From positions 1 to 45,303 of the forward strand of contig JAIXWM010000164.1 of NCBI GenBank assembly GCA_027491255.1: a stretch of 45,303 nucleotides of DNA. The letters are read 5' to 3'. The DNA comes from Rubrivivax sp. (GTDB lineage: Bacteria; Pseudomonadota; Gammaproteobacteria; Burkholderiales; Burkholderiaceae_C). The notes beneath the pieces are model-generated. The model saw only the letters and a list, made by a program, of their open reading frames with translations, had not been told where the DNA came from and did not search any database. This document shows, piece by piece, positions 20,993-29,286 of this stretch. Both the position numbers and the translations under genes were made by a program. How positions within the stretch are numbered: the stretch's first letter is position 1; the number at the start of each line of letters is the position of its first letter.

Positions 20993-21185
20993 GGTCGGAC
21001 GTGACGGACAGGCACGATTGTGCCCGCGGCACCGGGGCCGCCGCGCGTGGCCGCCGGGTTCAGGCTGACGCAGCGCAAGCCAGCCTCTTCATGACGGCCC
21101 CCTGCGAGGTGCATCCGGGTCTGCACGCGGCTTGCGGGCTGGTCTTGTGTCGCCGCGGCGCGGCGTGGGGCATGCCGGGAACGTG

Positions 21186-22028
21186 CTACAGATCCAGCAG
21201 GCGCAACCAGGCCGGGTCGCCGAGGGCCAGGAAGTCGGGATTGGGGCCGGTGCGGCAAGCGTCGTAGCGCAGGGGGCTGCCACCGAAGTCGACCACGGTG
21301 CCGCCGGCGCAGCAGAGCACGCACTGGCCGGCGGCCGTGTCCCACGGGCTGGTCGGGCCGACGCGCGGGTAGAGGTCGGCGCCGCCTTCGGCGATGCGGC
21401 AGAACTTCAGCGAACTGCCGGCGGCCACGGCCGTGTGCGGGCGCGGTTGCCGCGCGAGCCAGGCCTCGACCCGTTCATCGCGGTGCGAGCGGCTGACGAG
21501 CGCGCGCAGCGGCCCGGCGCCGGCCGGGGCGACGCGCAAGGCCATGGCGGGCGAGCCGGCCGAGGCCGGCCCCCAGTCGCGCCGCCAGGCGCCCTGCCCG
21601 CGCGCACCCCAGTACAACTGGCCGAGCGCCGGCGCGAGCACGACGCCCGCCACCGGCTCGCCGTCTTCCACGAGGGCGATATTGACCGTGAACTCGCCAT
21701 TGCGCTGCAGGAACTCCTTCGTGCCGTCCAGGGGGTCCACGAGGAAGAAGCAGGGCGCCGGCCCCGAGGGGGCCGCCACCGACTCCTCCGACAACACGAA
21801 CACGCCCGGAAAGGCCGTGGCCAGCCCGCGCCGGATGGCCGCATCGGCGCGCAGGTCGGCTTCGGTCACCGGGCTGCCGTCGGCCTTGGCGCGGCTGGCC
21901 AAGGCACCGGCATACACATCCAGAACCTCCTGGCTGGCCGTGCCGGCGATGGCGCACAAGGTGTGCAGCAAGTCCGGGGTCAGGGCGGGCACGGGGGGGC
22001 TTGCAGGTGCAGCGGTGAGTGGGCCCAT
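21186..22028 (-). CDS. cysQ: 3'(2'),5'-bisphosphate nucleotidase
   Basis: This enzyme hydrolyses 3'-phosphoadenosine 5'-phosphate (PAP), the by-product of sulfate assimilation, to AMP. The 280-residue inositol-monophosphatase-fold protein has the metal-binding motifs SPVTEADLRAD, LSEES, the signature DPLDGTKEF (near 100) and SPWDTAAGQ (near 240). The ATG at 22028 is directly preceded by TACGAT and has no ribosome site. A GTG at codon 12 could therefore be the true start, and residues 1-13 are poorly conserved. It is monocistronic and divergent from the TRAP transporter. Confidence 0.92.
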   Translation of the reverse strand: MGPLTAAPASPPVPALTPDLLHTLCAIAGTASQEVLDVYAGALASRAKADGSPVTEADLRADAAIRRGLATAFPGVFVLSEESVAAPSGPAPCFFLVDPLDGTKEFLQRNGEFTVNIALVEDGEPVAGVVLAPALGQLYWGARGQGAWRRDWGPASAGSPAMALRVAPAGAGPLRALVSRSHRDERVEAWLARQPRPHTAVAAGSSLKFCRIAEGGADLYPRVGPTSPWDTAAGQCVLCCAGGTVVDFGGSPLRYDACRTGPNPDFLALGDPAWLRLLDL

Positions 22029-22223
22029 ATCGTAGTGCACCCTTCTCGAGGGCTTGCGTGCGCGCCGGCGCAGCACCCGTCCTACTCGGGGAAACACCTG
22101 GGAATGAGGGGCTGTGCGCTGGTGACCAAGCGCCCTACACTCGGACAACAAGGGTGGTCCAGGCAATAGACCGCGCCAATCTCCGGCCAATCCTGGCCGG
22201 TTTCACGAAGGAGACAAGCCGCC

Positions 22224-23219
22224 ATGCAACGCAGAACTTTCGTGCGCGCCGCCGCTTCGAGCGCCGCCGTTTCCAGCTTCGCCTTCCTCGGCCGCGCCCA
22301 GGCGCAGGCCCTGACGCTCAACGGGGCTTCGCAGTTCAACGACGACCACCCGTACACGATGGCGATGCAGCGCTTCGCCGACCTGATCAAGCGTTACTAC
22401 AACCAGCCGGTCAACTTCGTCATCCACAAGAACAGCTCGCTCGGGCTGGAGAAGCAGTACGTCGAGTACATGGCTGCCGGCCGTGCGGTGGACTTTGCCG
22501 TCGCCTCGCCCGCGCACATGTCCACGTTCTCGAAGGCCGCGCCCTTCATCGACGCGCCCTTCCTGTTCCGAGACCTCGCGCACTGGAAGAAGGTGCTCGA
22601 CCAGGACCTGTTCAAGCCCATCGCCGACGACATCGCCAAGCGCGCCGGCGTCATGCTGATCGGCTACGGCGGTGGCGGCGTGCGCAACATCTTCGCCAAC
22701 AAGGTGGTGTCCAACCTGAACGAGATGCGTGGCCTGAAGGTGCGCGTGCAGGGCGCCCCGATCTGGAGCAAGACCTTCGCCGCGGCCGGGATGGCGCCCA
22801 CCGTGATTGCCTACAACGAGGTCTACAACGCGATCCAGAACGGCGTGATCCAGGCCGGCGAGAACGAGGCGGCCGGTGTCGAGCAGATGAAGTTCTACGA
22901 GGTCGCGCCGCAGCTGGCGATGACGCAGCACGCGATCACGATCCGCCCGCTGTGCTTCTCGGTCAAGACCTTCGCCAACCTGCCCAAGCCGCTGCAGGAC
23001 GCGGTCATCCGCGCCGGCAAGGAAGCCGGGCTGTACGGCGGCGAGCTCGAGTCGGGCAGCGACGGCCAGCGCCTGGAGACGCTCGAGAAGGCCGGTCGCC
23101 TGAAGCGCGTGACCTTCACCGACCGCGCCGGCATGAAGCGCCTGGTCGACCCGGTGATGGCGGCCTACGCGAAGGAGATCGACGCGACGGCGGTGCACGA
23201 GAAGATCCTCGCGGCCTGA
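22224..23219 (+). CDS. TRAP transporter periplasmic receptor (DctP family)
   Basis: This 331-residue solute receptor is exported by a Tat-like signal (QRRTFVRAAAS, then a hydrophobic stretch and AQAQA). Family blocks include LGLEKQYVEYMAAGRAVDFA, PFLFRDLAHW, the arginine-bearing GLKVRVQGAP that contacts the ligand carboxylate in TRAP receptors, and YNAIQNGVIQAGENE. It leads a complete TRAP operon (receptor, small and large membrane subunits). The ligand is probably a carboxylate or sulfonate, but no neighbouring enzyme identifies it. The ATG has an AAGGAG about nine bases upstream. Confidence 0.92.
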   Translation: MQRRTFVRAAASSAAVSSFAFLGRAQAQALTLNGASQFNDDHPYTMAMQRFADLIKRYYNQPVNFVIHKNSSLGLEKQYVEYMAAGRAVDFAVASPAHMSTFSKAAPFIDAPFLFRDLAHWKKVLDQDLFKPIADDIAKRAGVMLIGYGGGGVRNIFANKVVSNLNEMRGLKVRVQGAPIWSKTFAAAGMAPTVIAYNEVYNAIQNGVIQAGENEAAGVEQMKFYEVAPQLAMTQHAITIRPLCFSVKTFANLPKPLQDAVIRAGKEAGLYGGELESGSDGQRLETLEKAGRLKRVTFTDRAGMKRLVDPVMAAYAKEIDATAVHEKILAA

Positions 23220-23250
23220 GACTGCCTGCGCCGCGATCCCGATCGGAGCG

Positions 23251-23769
23251 ATGACCGAAGCAGCCCGCCCGAGACGCGGTGCCTGGCGCCGCGTGGGCGA
23301 TGCCTGGTACCGCGTGCTCAGCACGCTGATGGTGGTGGCCTTGCTGGTGCTGATCGTGCCGGTGACGCTGCAGATCTTTTCGCGCCACACCTCGCTCGTG
23401 CCCACCTACATCTGGACCGAGGAGATGGCGCGGCTGATGTTCATCTGGCTGATCATGCTGGGCGCCATGGTGGGCATGCGCGAGCGCCTGCACTTCGTGG
23501 TCGATATCTGGCCGCGGCTGTCTCCACGCGCCAACGCCGTCGTCGAGCTGGTCTCCGGCGTCGCAACGATGGCCTTCGCGCTGATCTTCGTCTGGGCCGG
23601 CTGGGAGTTCACCGAGTTCGCTTTCTATCGGATATCGGAACTCGCCGAACTGCCTTTGTGGACCATACACGTGGCCTGGCCGGTACTCGGGGTGACCTGG
23701 GTACTGTTCCAGGGCGAGCACCTGGTCGACATGGCACGCGTGGCGCTGCGCAGCCCCGAGGCGCCCTGA
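23251..23769 (+). CDS. TRAP transporter small permease (DctQ family)
   Basis: This 172-residue membrane protein has four predicted helices and the DctQ hallmark around WTEEMARLMFIWLIMLGAMVGM. It forms a complex with the large DctM subunit. It lies 31 bases after the receptor and one base before the dctM-like GTG, so the three genes are one operon. A GGAG lies just upstream of the ATG. Confidence 0.92.
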   Translation: MTEAARPRRGAWRRVGDAWYRVLSTLMVVALLVLIVPVTLQIFSRHTSLVPTYIWTEEMARLMFIWLIMLGAMVGMRERLHFVVDIWPRLSPRANAVVELVSGVATMAFALIFVWAGWEFTEFAFYRISELAELPLWTIHVAWPVLGVTWVLFQGEHLVDMARVALRSPEAP

Positions 23770-23770
23770 C

Positions 23771-25090
23771 GTGAGCAACCTCCTCTTCAGCCCCGGGCAG
23801 GCCGCGGCGCTGCTGTTCGGCATCTTCTTCCTGCTGCTGCTCCTGCGCGTGCCGGTGGCCGTGGCACTGGGCCTGGCCTGCGTGCCCATGCTCGCTCTGG
23901 AGAAGCAACTGTCGCTGATGGGCCTCGTGCAGGAGACCTTCAACGCCTACAACTCCTTCATCCTGCTGGCGGTGCCCTTCTTCCTGCTGACCGCCAACCT
24001 GATGAACACCGGCGGCATCACCGACCGGCTGGTGCGGCTGTCACGCGCGCTGGTAGGCCGCATGCCCGGAAGCCTGGCGCAGGTCAATGTGGTTCTGTCG
24101 ATCTTCTTCGCCGGCATCTCGGGCTCGTCGACGGCCGACGCGGCGAGCCAGGGCAAGATCTTCATCGAGGCGCAGGTCAAGGAAGGCTACGACGTCAGCT
24201 TCTCGGTGGCGATCACCGCGGTGTCGGCGGTGCTGGCGGTGATCATCCCGCCGTCGATCCTGATGATCGTCTGGGGCGGGGTGCTGACCACATCGATCGG
24301 AGCGCTGTTCCTGGCCGGCATCGTGCCGGGCCTGCTGCTGGGCCTGGTGCAGATGGCCACGGTACACGCCTACGCCAAGCGTCGCGGCTACCCCACCTAC
24401 CCGGGCAGCACGCTGCGCGAGATGGCGGTGGCCTTCCTCGTGGCCCTGCCGGCGCTGATGACGCCGGTGATCATCATCGGCGGCAAGATCTTCGGCTGGT
24501 TCACCGCCACCGAATCGGCCTGCATCGCGGTGCTGTACGCGGCGGTGCTGTCGATCCTCGTCTACCGGGAGTTGAGCTTCGCGGGGCTGCGCGCGGCACT
24601 GGTGGACACCGGCAAGCTGGCCGGCGTGACGCTGTTCTGCGTGGGCACGGCCAGCGCCTTCGGCTGGATGATGGCCTACTACCAGATCCCGCAGGCCTTG
24701 CTGAGCAACGTGCTGACCTGGGGCATGGGGCCGGTGCAAGCCGGGCTGTTCATCGCCGCGGTCTTTCTGGTGGTGGGCTGCTTCCTCGACGCGATCCCGG
24801 CCATCATCATCGTCGGCGCCATCCTGCAGCCGGTGGCCAAGGCGGCCGGGCTGGACCCGGTGCACTTCGCGATGATCGGCATCGTCTCGCTGGCCTTCGG
24901 TCTCGTCACACCACCCTACGGGCTGTGCCTGATGATCTCGTGCTCGATCGCCGGGGTGCGGCTGGGCGACGTGCTGAAGGACGTGATGATCATGCTGATG
25001 CCGATGCTCGGCGTGCTGGTGCTGGTCATCGTCTGGCCGCAGGTCTCGCTGTTCCTGCCCGGTTTGATCTCGCCGGACTTCCTGCGCTAG
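23771..25090 (+). CDS. TRAP transporter large permease (DctM family)
   Basis: This 439-residue protein with about twelve hydrophobic segments is the sodium-coupled transport subunit of the TRAP system. Family motifs are FAGISGSSTADAASQGKIF near 115, VIIPPSILMIVWG near 160 and FGLVTPPYGLCLM near 377. The GTG start is one base after the dctQ stop. The length and helix pattern are normal. Confidence 0.93.
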   Translation: MSNLLFSPGQAAALLFGIFFLLLLLRVPVAVALGLACVPMLALEKQLSLMGLVQETFNAYNSFILLAVPFFLLTANLMNTGGITDRLVRLSRALVGRMPGSLAQVNVVLSIFFAGISGSSTADAASQGKIFIEAQVKEGYDVSFSVAITAVSAVLAVIIPPSILMIVWGGVLTTSIGALFLAGIVPGLLLGLVQMATVHAYAKRRGYPTYPGSTLREMAVAFLVALPALMTPVIIIGGKIFGWFTATESACIAVLYAAVLSILVYRELSFAGLRAALVDTGKLAGVTLFCVGTASAFGWMMAYYQIPQALLSNVLTWGMGPVQAGLFIAAVFLVVGCFLDAIPAIIIVGAILQPVAKAAGLDPVHFAMIGIVSLAFGLVTPPYGLCLMISCSIAGVRLGDVLKDVMIMLMPMLGVLVLVIVWPQVSLFLPGLISPDFLR

Positions 25091-25133
25091 CGGCGCCGGC
25101 CGGCGCGCCGCCCGGCCTGCAGTCGCACACGCA

Positions 25134-26075
25134 TCACTGCAGCCAGCGCTGCACCGCCTGCAGCAGCGCCGCGCGCACCCGCGCCTGGCGGGTCGGGTCG
25201 GCCGCGCCGCAGGCCAGGCGGCACATCCAGTCCGTCGGGGACTCGAAGTCGCAGTGGGTGGCGCCCTCGATCACGGTGTCGGCGAGCAGTGCGGGCAGCG
25301 CCGCGCCCCAGGGCGCCGAGACGGCCTGCGCATTGCAGTTCGAGGCGGGGGCGCGCAGCAGCAGGGCCTCGGTCCTCAGCGTGCGCGCGTGTTCCAGACC
25401 GAGCGCCGTGGTCCCCCCGCCGGTGGCAGAGCGTTCGACGCGGTCGAAGGCATCGAGCCCGACATAGCCGACCACGCCCGGGGTCCCGGCAGCCAGCAGG
25501 CTCGACAGCGCCCCGGCGGAGAAGCCCACGAGCACGACCCGGTCCACCGGCCCACCGAGTGCGGGCCCGGGCGCGACGCCCAGCACGGTGGTCGCCGGCG
25601 CGGCGCCCGCCGCGGTGCTGCCGGCCCTGACCAGGGCCACCAGTTCCGCCAGCCCCTGGGCATTGCGTCGGAAGTCGAAGGTGTGGGGCAGGTCAGGCGT
25701 CAGCGCGAGCACGCCGGCGCCGGCCAGCGCGGCCGCATGCCCGCCCAGCGTCGTGCGGCTGCGCGTGAACCCGTGCGACAGCACGACTGCACCGCGCGGC
25801 GTGCCGGCCGGCCGGTACACGTCGACGGCCACCTGGCGGCCGGACAGCGTCAGTTGCAGCGTCCGGGGGGGTGGGGCCGTTGCCGTGCTCGCGCTGCCCG
25901 CCGGCACGCCAGCCGATGCCTGCGGGCTTGCCGCCGCGGCGAAGGCGGCAACGCACCCGGCGATGACGCAGACCGTGCGCCAACCCCGCCCGCGGGGCTG
26001 GCGCGGCTTTGCGCGGCGCAGCGCCCCGCCCGCGCGCCGTCGCGCAGCCCTGGGGTCGGTACGTCGCTCGAGCAT
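25134..26075 (-). CDS. secreted or membrane-anchored alpha/beta hydrolase
   Basis: This 313-residue serine hydrolase has the nucleophile elbow GFSAG (Ser186), the oxyanion-region HGF near residue 101, and a C-terminal histidine in EGATHCDF. A basic, Arg-rich 35-residue N-terminus precedes one hydrophobic helix (VCVIAGCVAAFAAAAS). This gives either an uncleaved anchor or a signal peptide with an over-long start. Two cysteine pairs near the C-terminus (SNCNAQ; HCDF, WMCRLACG) suggest disulphides in the periplasm. It resembles dienelactone-hydrolase-like or PET-hydrolase-like esterases only in general fold. The substrate is unknown. It is convergent with the TRAP operon. Confidence 0.8.
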   Translation of the reverse strand: MLERRTDPRAARRRAGGALRRAKPRQPRGRGWRTVCVIAGCVAAFAAAASPQASAGVPAGSASTATAPPPRTLQLTLSGRQVAVDVYRPAGTPRGAVVLSHGFTRSRTTLGGHAAALAGAGVLALTPDLPHTFDFRRNAQGLAELVALVRAGSTAAGAAPATTVLGVAPGPALGGPVDRVVLVGFSAGALSSLLAAGTPGVVGYVGLDAFDRVERSATGGGTTALGLEHARTLRTEALLLRAPASNCNAQAVSAPWGAALPALLADTVIEGATHCDFESPTDWMCRLACGAADPTRQARVRAALLQAVQRWLQ

Positions 26076-26177
26076 GGGGCGCAGAGCATACCTGCGTCGA
26101 GCCCGACGGAGGAGCCGCCGTGCTGGCCGACCGCCGCTGCGCCCCCGTATCGGCTCCTCAGCCGAGAACGGGACCCA

Positions 26178-26197
26178 CCCTGAGCGCGCGCTCAGGG
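26178..26197. terminator. 20-bp perfect palindrome over a stop codon
   Basis: CCCTGAGCGC joined to GCGCTCAGGG spans the stop codon of the small secreted protein gene on the minus strand. It could fold at the 3' end of that message and, with TGGGTCCC after it, act as a weak terminator or 3' stabiliser. Confidence 0.45.
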
Positions 26198-26542
26198 CTT
26201 CTTCAAGGCCGCGCAGGCGTCACGCCGCGGCGGCGCCAGCGCATTGCGACCTTGTTCCCGGGCGCGTTGGGCCATCTGCTCCCGGTGCTGCTCCAGGTAG
26301 GCGCGGCAGTCCTCATAGGTCTTCAACTCGTGCATGTGCTTGCGGTGCGCATTACGCTCTTCCTTGCTCATCATCGACCAGCCGGGCGTGTAGTCCGTGC
26401 CGTAGCGTGGCGCCGGCGTCGACTTCTGTGCTGACGCCGGCCCCATGCCATGACCTCCGCTGCCGCCCGACTGCGCCAGGACCGGCCCTGACAGCAGCAG
26501 CAGCGACAGCAGCGCCGCCCCGATTCCCGTGGTCTCGAACAT
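26192..26542 (-). CDS. small secreted protein of unknown function
   Basis: This 116-residue protein has a clear signal peptide (about 1-25, ending SGPVLAQ). A short Gly/Ser/His/Met linker is followed by a charged helical region containing SMMSKEERNAHRKHMHELKTYEDCRAYLEQH and then a Cys near the end. The two cysteines could form a disulphide. His/Met enrichment hints at metal contact, but no known motif is present. The ATG at 26542 has GGAGG a few bases upstream. It lies 116 bases upstream of the hydrolase start, on the same strand, and may be co-expressed. I do not recognise the family with confidence. Confidence 0.75.
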   Translation of the reverse strand: MFETTGIGAALLSLLLLSGPVLAQSGGSGGHGMGPASAQKSTPAPRYGTDYTPGWSMMSKEERNAHRKHMHELKTYEDCRAYLEQHREQMAQRAREQGRNALAPPRRDACAALKKP

Positions 26543-26639
26543 GATCCTCCCCCCCGCCCTCAGGCACACGGGAGTGAGCATGCGCCAGGGCCGCGACGGC
26601 CGGGCTGCGCTTGCTCAGCGTCGGGCGCAGACCCGCGCC

Positions 26640-28256
26640 TCACGCCACCTGCATCGGCAGCGGCACGTCGTCGGTGTGGCGCTGCATCTCCTGCACCAGG
26701 CGCGCCGTCAGGTCGGCGCGCGCGCCGATGTGGGCCGGATCGTTCCAGAGGTTGGTCTGTTCGAGCGGGTCCTCGGCCAGGTCGTAGAGCTCGCCCGCGG
26801 GTTCGTCGGCGCGCACCGACAGGCGCCAGCGCCCGGTGACGAGCGTGCGCACGCGCAAGGGGAAGGCCGCGCCGGGGTAGCGGTGATGTGCCTCCTCCTC
26901 GACGAGCACGGCGTCCCTGTCGCCTGGGCCGGACGGCGCCCGCAGGTCGCGCCCCTGCAGGCCGTGCGCCGGGCGCAGGCCGCAGCGCGCCAGCACGGTG
27001 GTGGCCAGGTCGAGCGTGCTGCACAGCCGGTGGTCGCGCCCGCCCGGCGGCTCCTGCGGGTCGGCCCAGATCAAGGGCACCCGCAGCAGGCCCTGGTAGT
27101 GCAGCGGGCCCTTGTTCAGCAGGCCATGGTCACCCATGAAGTCGCCGTGGTCCGAGGTGAAGACGACCACCGTGTTGCGGTCCAGCCCCGACTCGCGCAG
27201 GTGCGCGAGCAGCCTGCCGACCGCCTCGTCGATGAAGGCGATGGCGCCGTGGTTGAGCGCGATGGCGACCCGCGCCTCCGCCGGCGTCACGGCGATCGCG
27301 CGGCTCGTGCCCGCGGGGCGCTGGCTCGCCTCCCGCTCCGCGTGGAGCGCGCGCTTGAGCGGCACATCGGCCGGCGTCGCCGCGCCGCAGTGCCTGGGCA
27401 GCACCACGTCGGCCGGGTCGAACTGGTCCCAGTAGCGGCCGGGCGGGTTGAACGGATGGTGCGGATCGGGGAAGGAGCAGTGGACGAAGAAGGGCTGGCC
27501 GCGCTGGTGCCCGCGCTGGTGGTCGCGCAGCCACTCGATCGTGCGCAGGGCGACGTAGCGGGTCGGGTGCAGTTCCTCCGGCAGCCGGGTTCGCCAGGCG
27601 TCGAGGACGGCCGGCACCTGGCTGGGCAGCGCATTGCCACGGCCGCACAGGCGCGCCGGATCCGCGCCTTGCGCGCGCAGCCAGCGCTCGTAGTCGCCGC
27701 CCACCTGGTCGCCGTGCTCGAGGCACAGCTGCGCGTGGTCGAAGCCGTAGTACGGCAGGCGCAGCCGGTGCGCGGGGTCGGACCAGCGCGTCACCGATTC
27801 CTGGCGGTAGGCCTCACCGTCGCGCAGGTCGCCCCAGGCCTGGGACTGCGGGCTGTCTGCCCGGCCCCGCCATGCCGCCGGCCGCGCGGTCATGGGCTGC
27901 AGGTGCGCCTTGCCGATGAGCGCGGTCTGCCAGCCGGCCTCGCGCAGCTGGTCGACGAAGGTCCTGGCCTGCAGCGGCAGCGGCATGCCGTTCATCCGCA
28001 CGCCCGCTGCCGAGGGCATGCGCCCGGTCATCATCGCCGCCCGGTTGGGCATGCACACCGGCGAGGCAACGTGGCAGCGCTCGAACATCACGCCGCGCTG
28101 CGCCAGGCTGTCCAGGTGCGGCGTGACCAGCAGCCGGTCCCCGGCGCAACCGAGGTGGTCGGCGCGGTGCTGGTCGGTCGTGATCAGCAGGATGTTGGGC
28201 CGGCCGGCCCGGGCGGCGTGAGGATGAACCGCAGCGCCGGTCCCGCCGCCGATCAT
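26640..28256 (-). CDS. sulfatase, Cys-type formylglycine enzyme (sulfatase 1)
   Basis: This 538-residue alkaline-phosphatase-fold sulfatase has the formylglycine site CMPNR (Cys68, within C-x-P-x-R). Metal ligands lie in TTDQHRADHLG (near 26) and TSDHGDFMGDHG (near 365), and a lysine in GKAHLQP near 115. No signal peptide is seen, so it should act in the cytoplasm on imported sulfate esters. The same reaction centre can serve phosphonate monoesters. Its ATG overlaps the TGA of the Bug receptor gene by four bases, tying uptake and hydrolysis together. Maturation would require a formylglycine-generating enzyme encoded elsewhere. Confidence 0.9.
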   Translation of the reverse strand: MIGGGTGAAVHPHAARAGRPNILLITTDQHRADHLGCAGDRLLVTPHLDSLAQRGVMFERCHVASPVCMPNRAAMMTGRMPSAAGVRMNGMPLPLQARTFVDQLREAGWQTALIGKAHLQPMTARPAAWRGRADSPQSQAWGDLRDGEAYRQESVTRWSDPAHRLRLPYYGFDHAQLCLEHGDQVGGDYERWLRAQGADPARLCGRGNALPSQVPAVLDAWRTRLPEELHPTRYVALRTIEWLRDHQRGHQRGQPFFVHCSFPDPHHPFNPPGRYWDQFDPADVVLPRHCGAATPADVPLKRALHAEREASQRPAGTSRAIAVTPAEARVAIALNHGAIAFIDEAVGRLLAHLRESGLDRNTVVVFTSDHGDFMGDHGLLNKGPLHYQGLLRVPLIWADPQEPPGGRDHRLCSTLDLATTVLARCGLRPAHGLQGRDLRAPSGPGDRDAVLVEEEAHHRYPGAAFPLRVRTLVTGRWRLSVRADEPAGELYDLAEDPLEQTNLWNDPAHIGARADLTARLVQEMQRHTDDVPLPMQVA

Positions 28257-29230
28257 TGCCCGTCCAGCCGGATCTGCGTGGCCAGCACCCGGTAGCGGGC
28301 GATGTCCTCGGCCACCTGGGTTGCGAGCGCCGCGCTCGTGCCGACTTCCACGGCCATGCCCTGCTGGGCGATGCGCTGGCGCACCGCGGGAGCCTCGAGC
28401 GCCGCGCGGACCTCCCGGTTCAGCGTCGCGATCACGGGCGCGGGCGTCTGCGCCGGGGCGAACAGGCCGAACCAGCTCTTCACCGAGAAGCCGGGCAGGG
28501 TGTCGGCCATCGTCGGCACGTCCGGCAGCACCGGCGAGCGCACCGACTGCGGCACGGCGATCGCCACGAGCCGGCCCGAGCGGATGTGCGGCAATGCCGG
28601 GGAAATGCCCGCGATCATGGCCTCGATCTGGCCGCCGACGAGGTCCTGGACGGCGGCCGGGCCGCCCTTGTAGGGCACGTGCACGGCGCTGAAGCCCGAG
28701 GCGCGGGCCAGCTGCTCCATGATGACGTGGTTGGGCGTGGCGGTCCCGGCTGAACCGTAGCGGACCTTGCCCGGCTGGGAACGGGCATAGGCGAGGAACT
28801 CCTGGAAGTTGCGCACCGGCACCCCGGCATGGACGACGAGCACGAACTCGTTGAAGCCGAGCGAGGCCACCGGCGTGAAGTCCCGCTGCGGGTCGTACGG
28901 CATCCGGGGCTGGACCACGAAGCTCATGGCCATCGTGCCGTCGTGGCCGACGACCAGGGTATGGCCGTCGGCGGGCGCCTTGGCCACGCTGTCCACGCCG
29001 ATCACCCCGCCCGCCCCGGGCTTGTTGTCGACGACGACCGGCTGCTTCAGCGCCGGCGCCAGCGTCTCGGCGAGCACGCGCGCCAGCACGTCCGGGGCGC
29101 TGCCCGGCACGGAGGCTACGACGATGCGCACCGGGCGGCTGGGGAAGTCCTGGGCCGCCGCCGGCGCGCCGGCCAGCAGCGCGGCGGCGGCCATCGCCAG
29201 CGCGGGAATCAGTGTCGTGCCACGGGTCAT
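28253..29230 (-). CDS. Bug-family tripartite tricarboxylate transporter receptor (Bug 1)
   Basis: This 325-residue periplasmic binding protein has a signal peptide ending APAAAQD. The mature start PSRPVRIVVASVPGSAPDVLAR gives the ligand-pocket loop, with PVVVDNKPGAGG, KAPADGHTL and VPYKGGPAAVQDL as family blocks. The ATG at 29230 has AAGGAG upstream. It sits between the LysR gene (56 bases upstream) and sulfatase 1 (four-base overlap). No TctA or TctB membrane partners are in the window. Its GSAPDV loop is shared with Bug 2 but not Bug 3, suggesting a related ligand. Confidence 0.92.
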   Translation of the reverse strand: MTRGTTLIPALAMAAAALLAGAPAAAQDFPSRPVRIVVASVPGSAPDVLARVLAETLAPALKQPVVVDNKPGAGGVIGVDSVAKAPADGHTLVVGHDGTMAMSFVVQPRMPYDPQRDFTPVASLGFNEFVLVVHAGVPVRNFQEFLAYARSQPGKVRYGSAGTATPNHVIMEQLARASGFSAVHVPYKGGPAAVQDLVGGQIEAMIAGISPALPHIRSGRLVAIAVPQSVRSPVLPDVPTMADTLPGFSVKSWFGLFAPAQTPAPVIATLNREVRAALEAPAVRQRIAQQGMAVEVGTSAALATQVAEDIARYRVLATQIRLDGQ

Positions 29231-29286
29231 GAGGTCTCCTTTGTCGTTTCTGCAGGGGTGGGCGCGCGGGCGAGGCCGCAGGCCGC

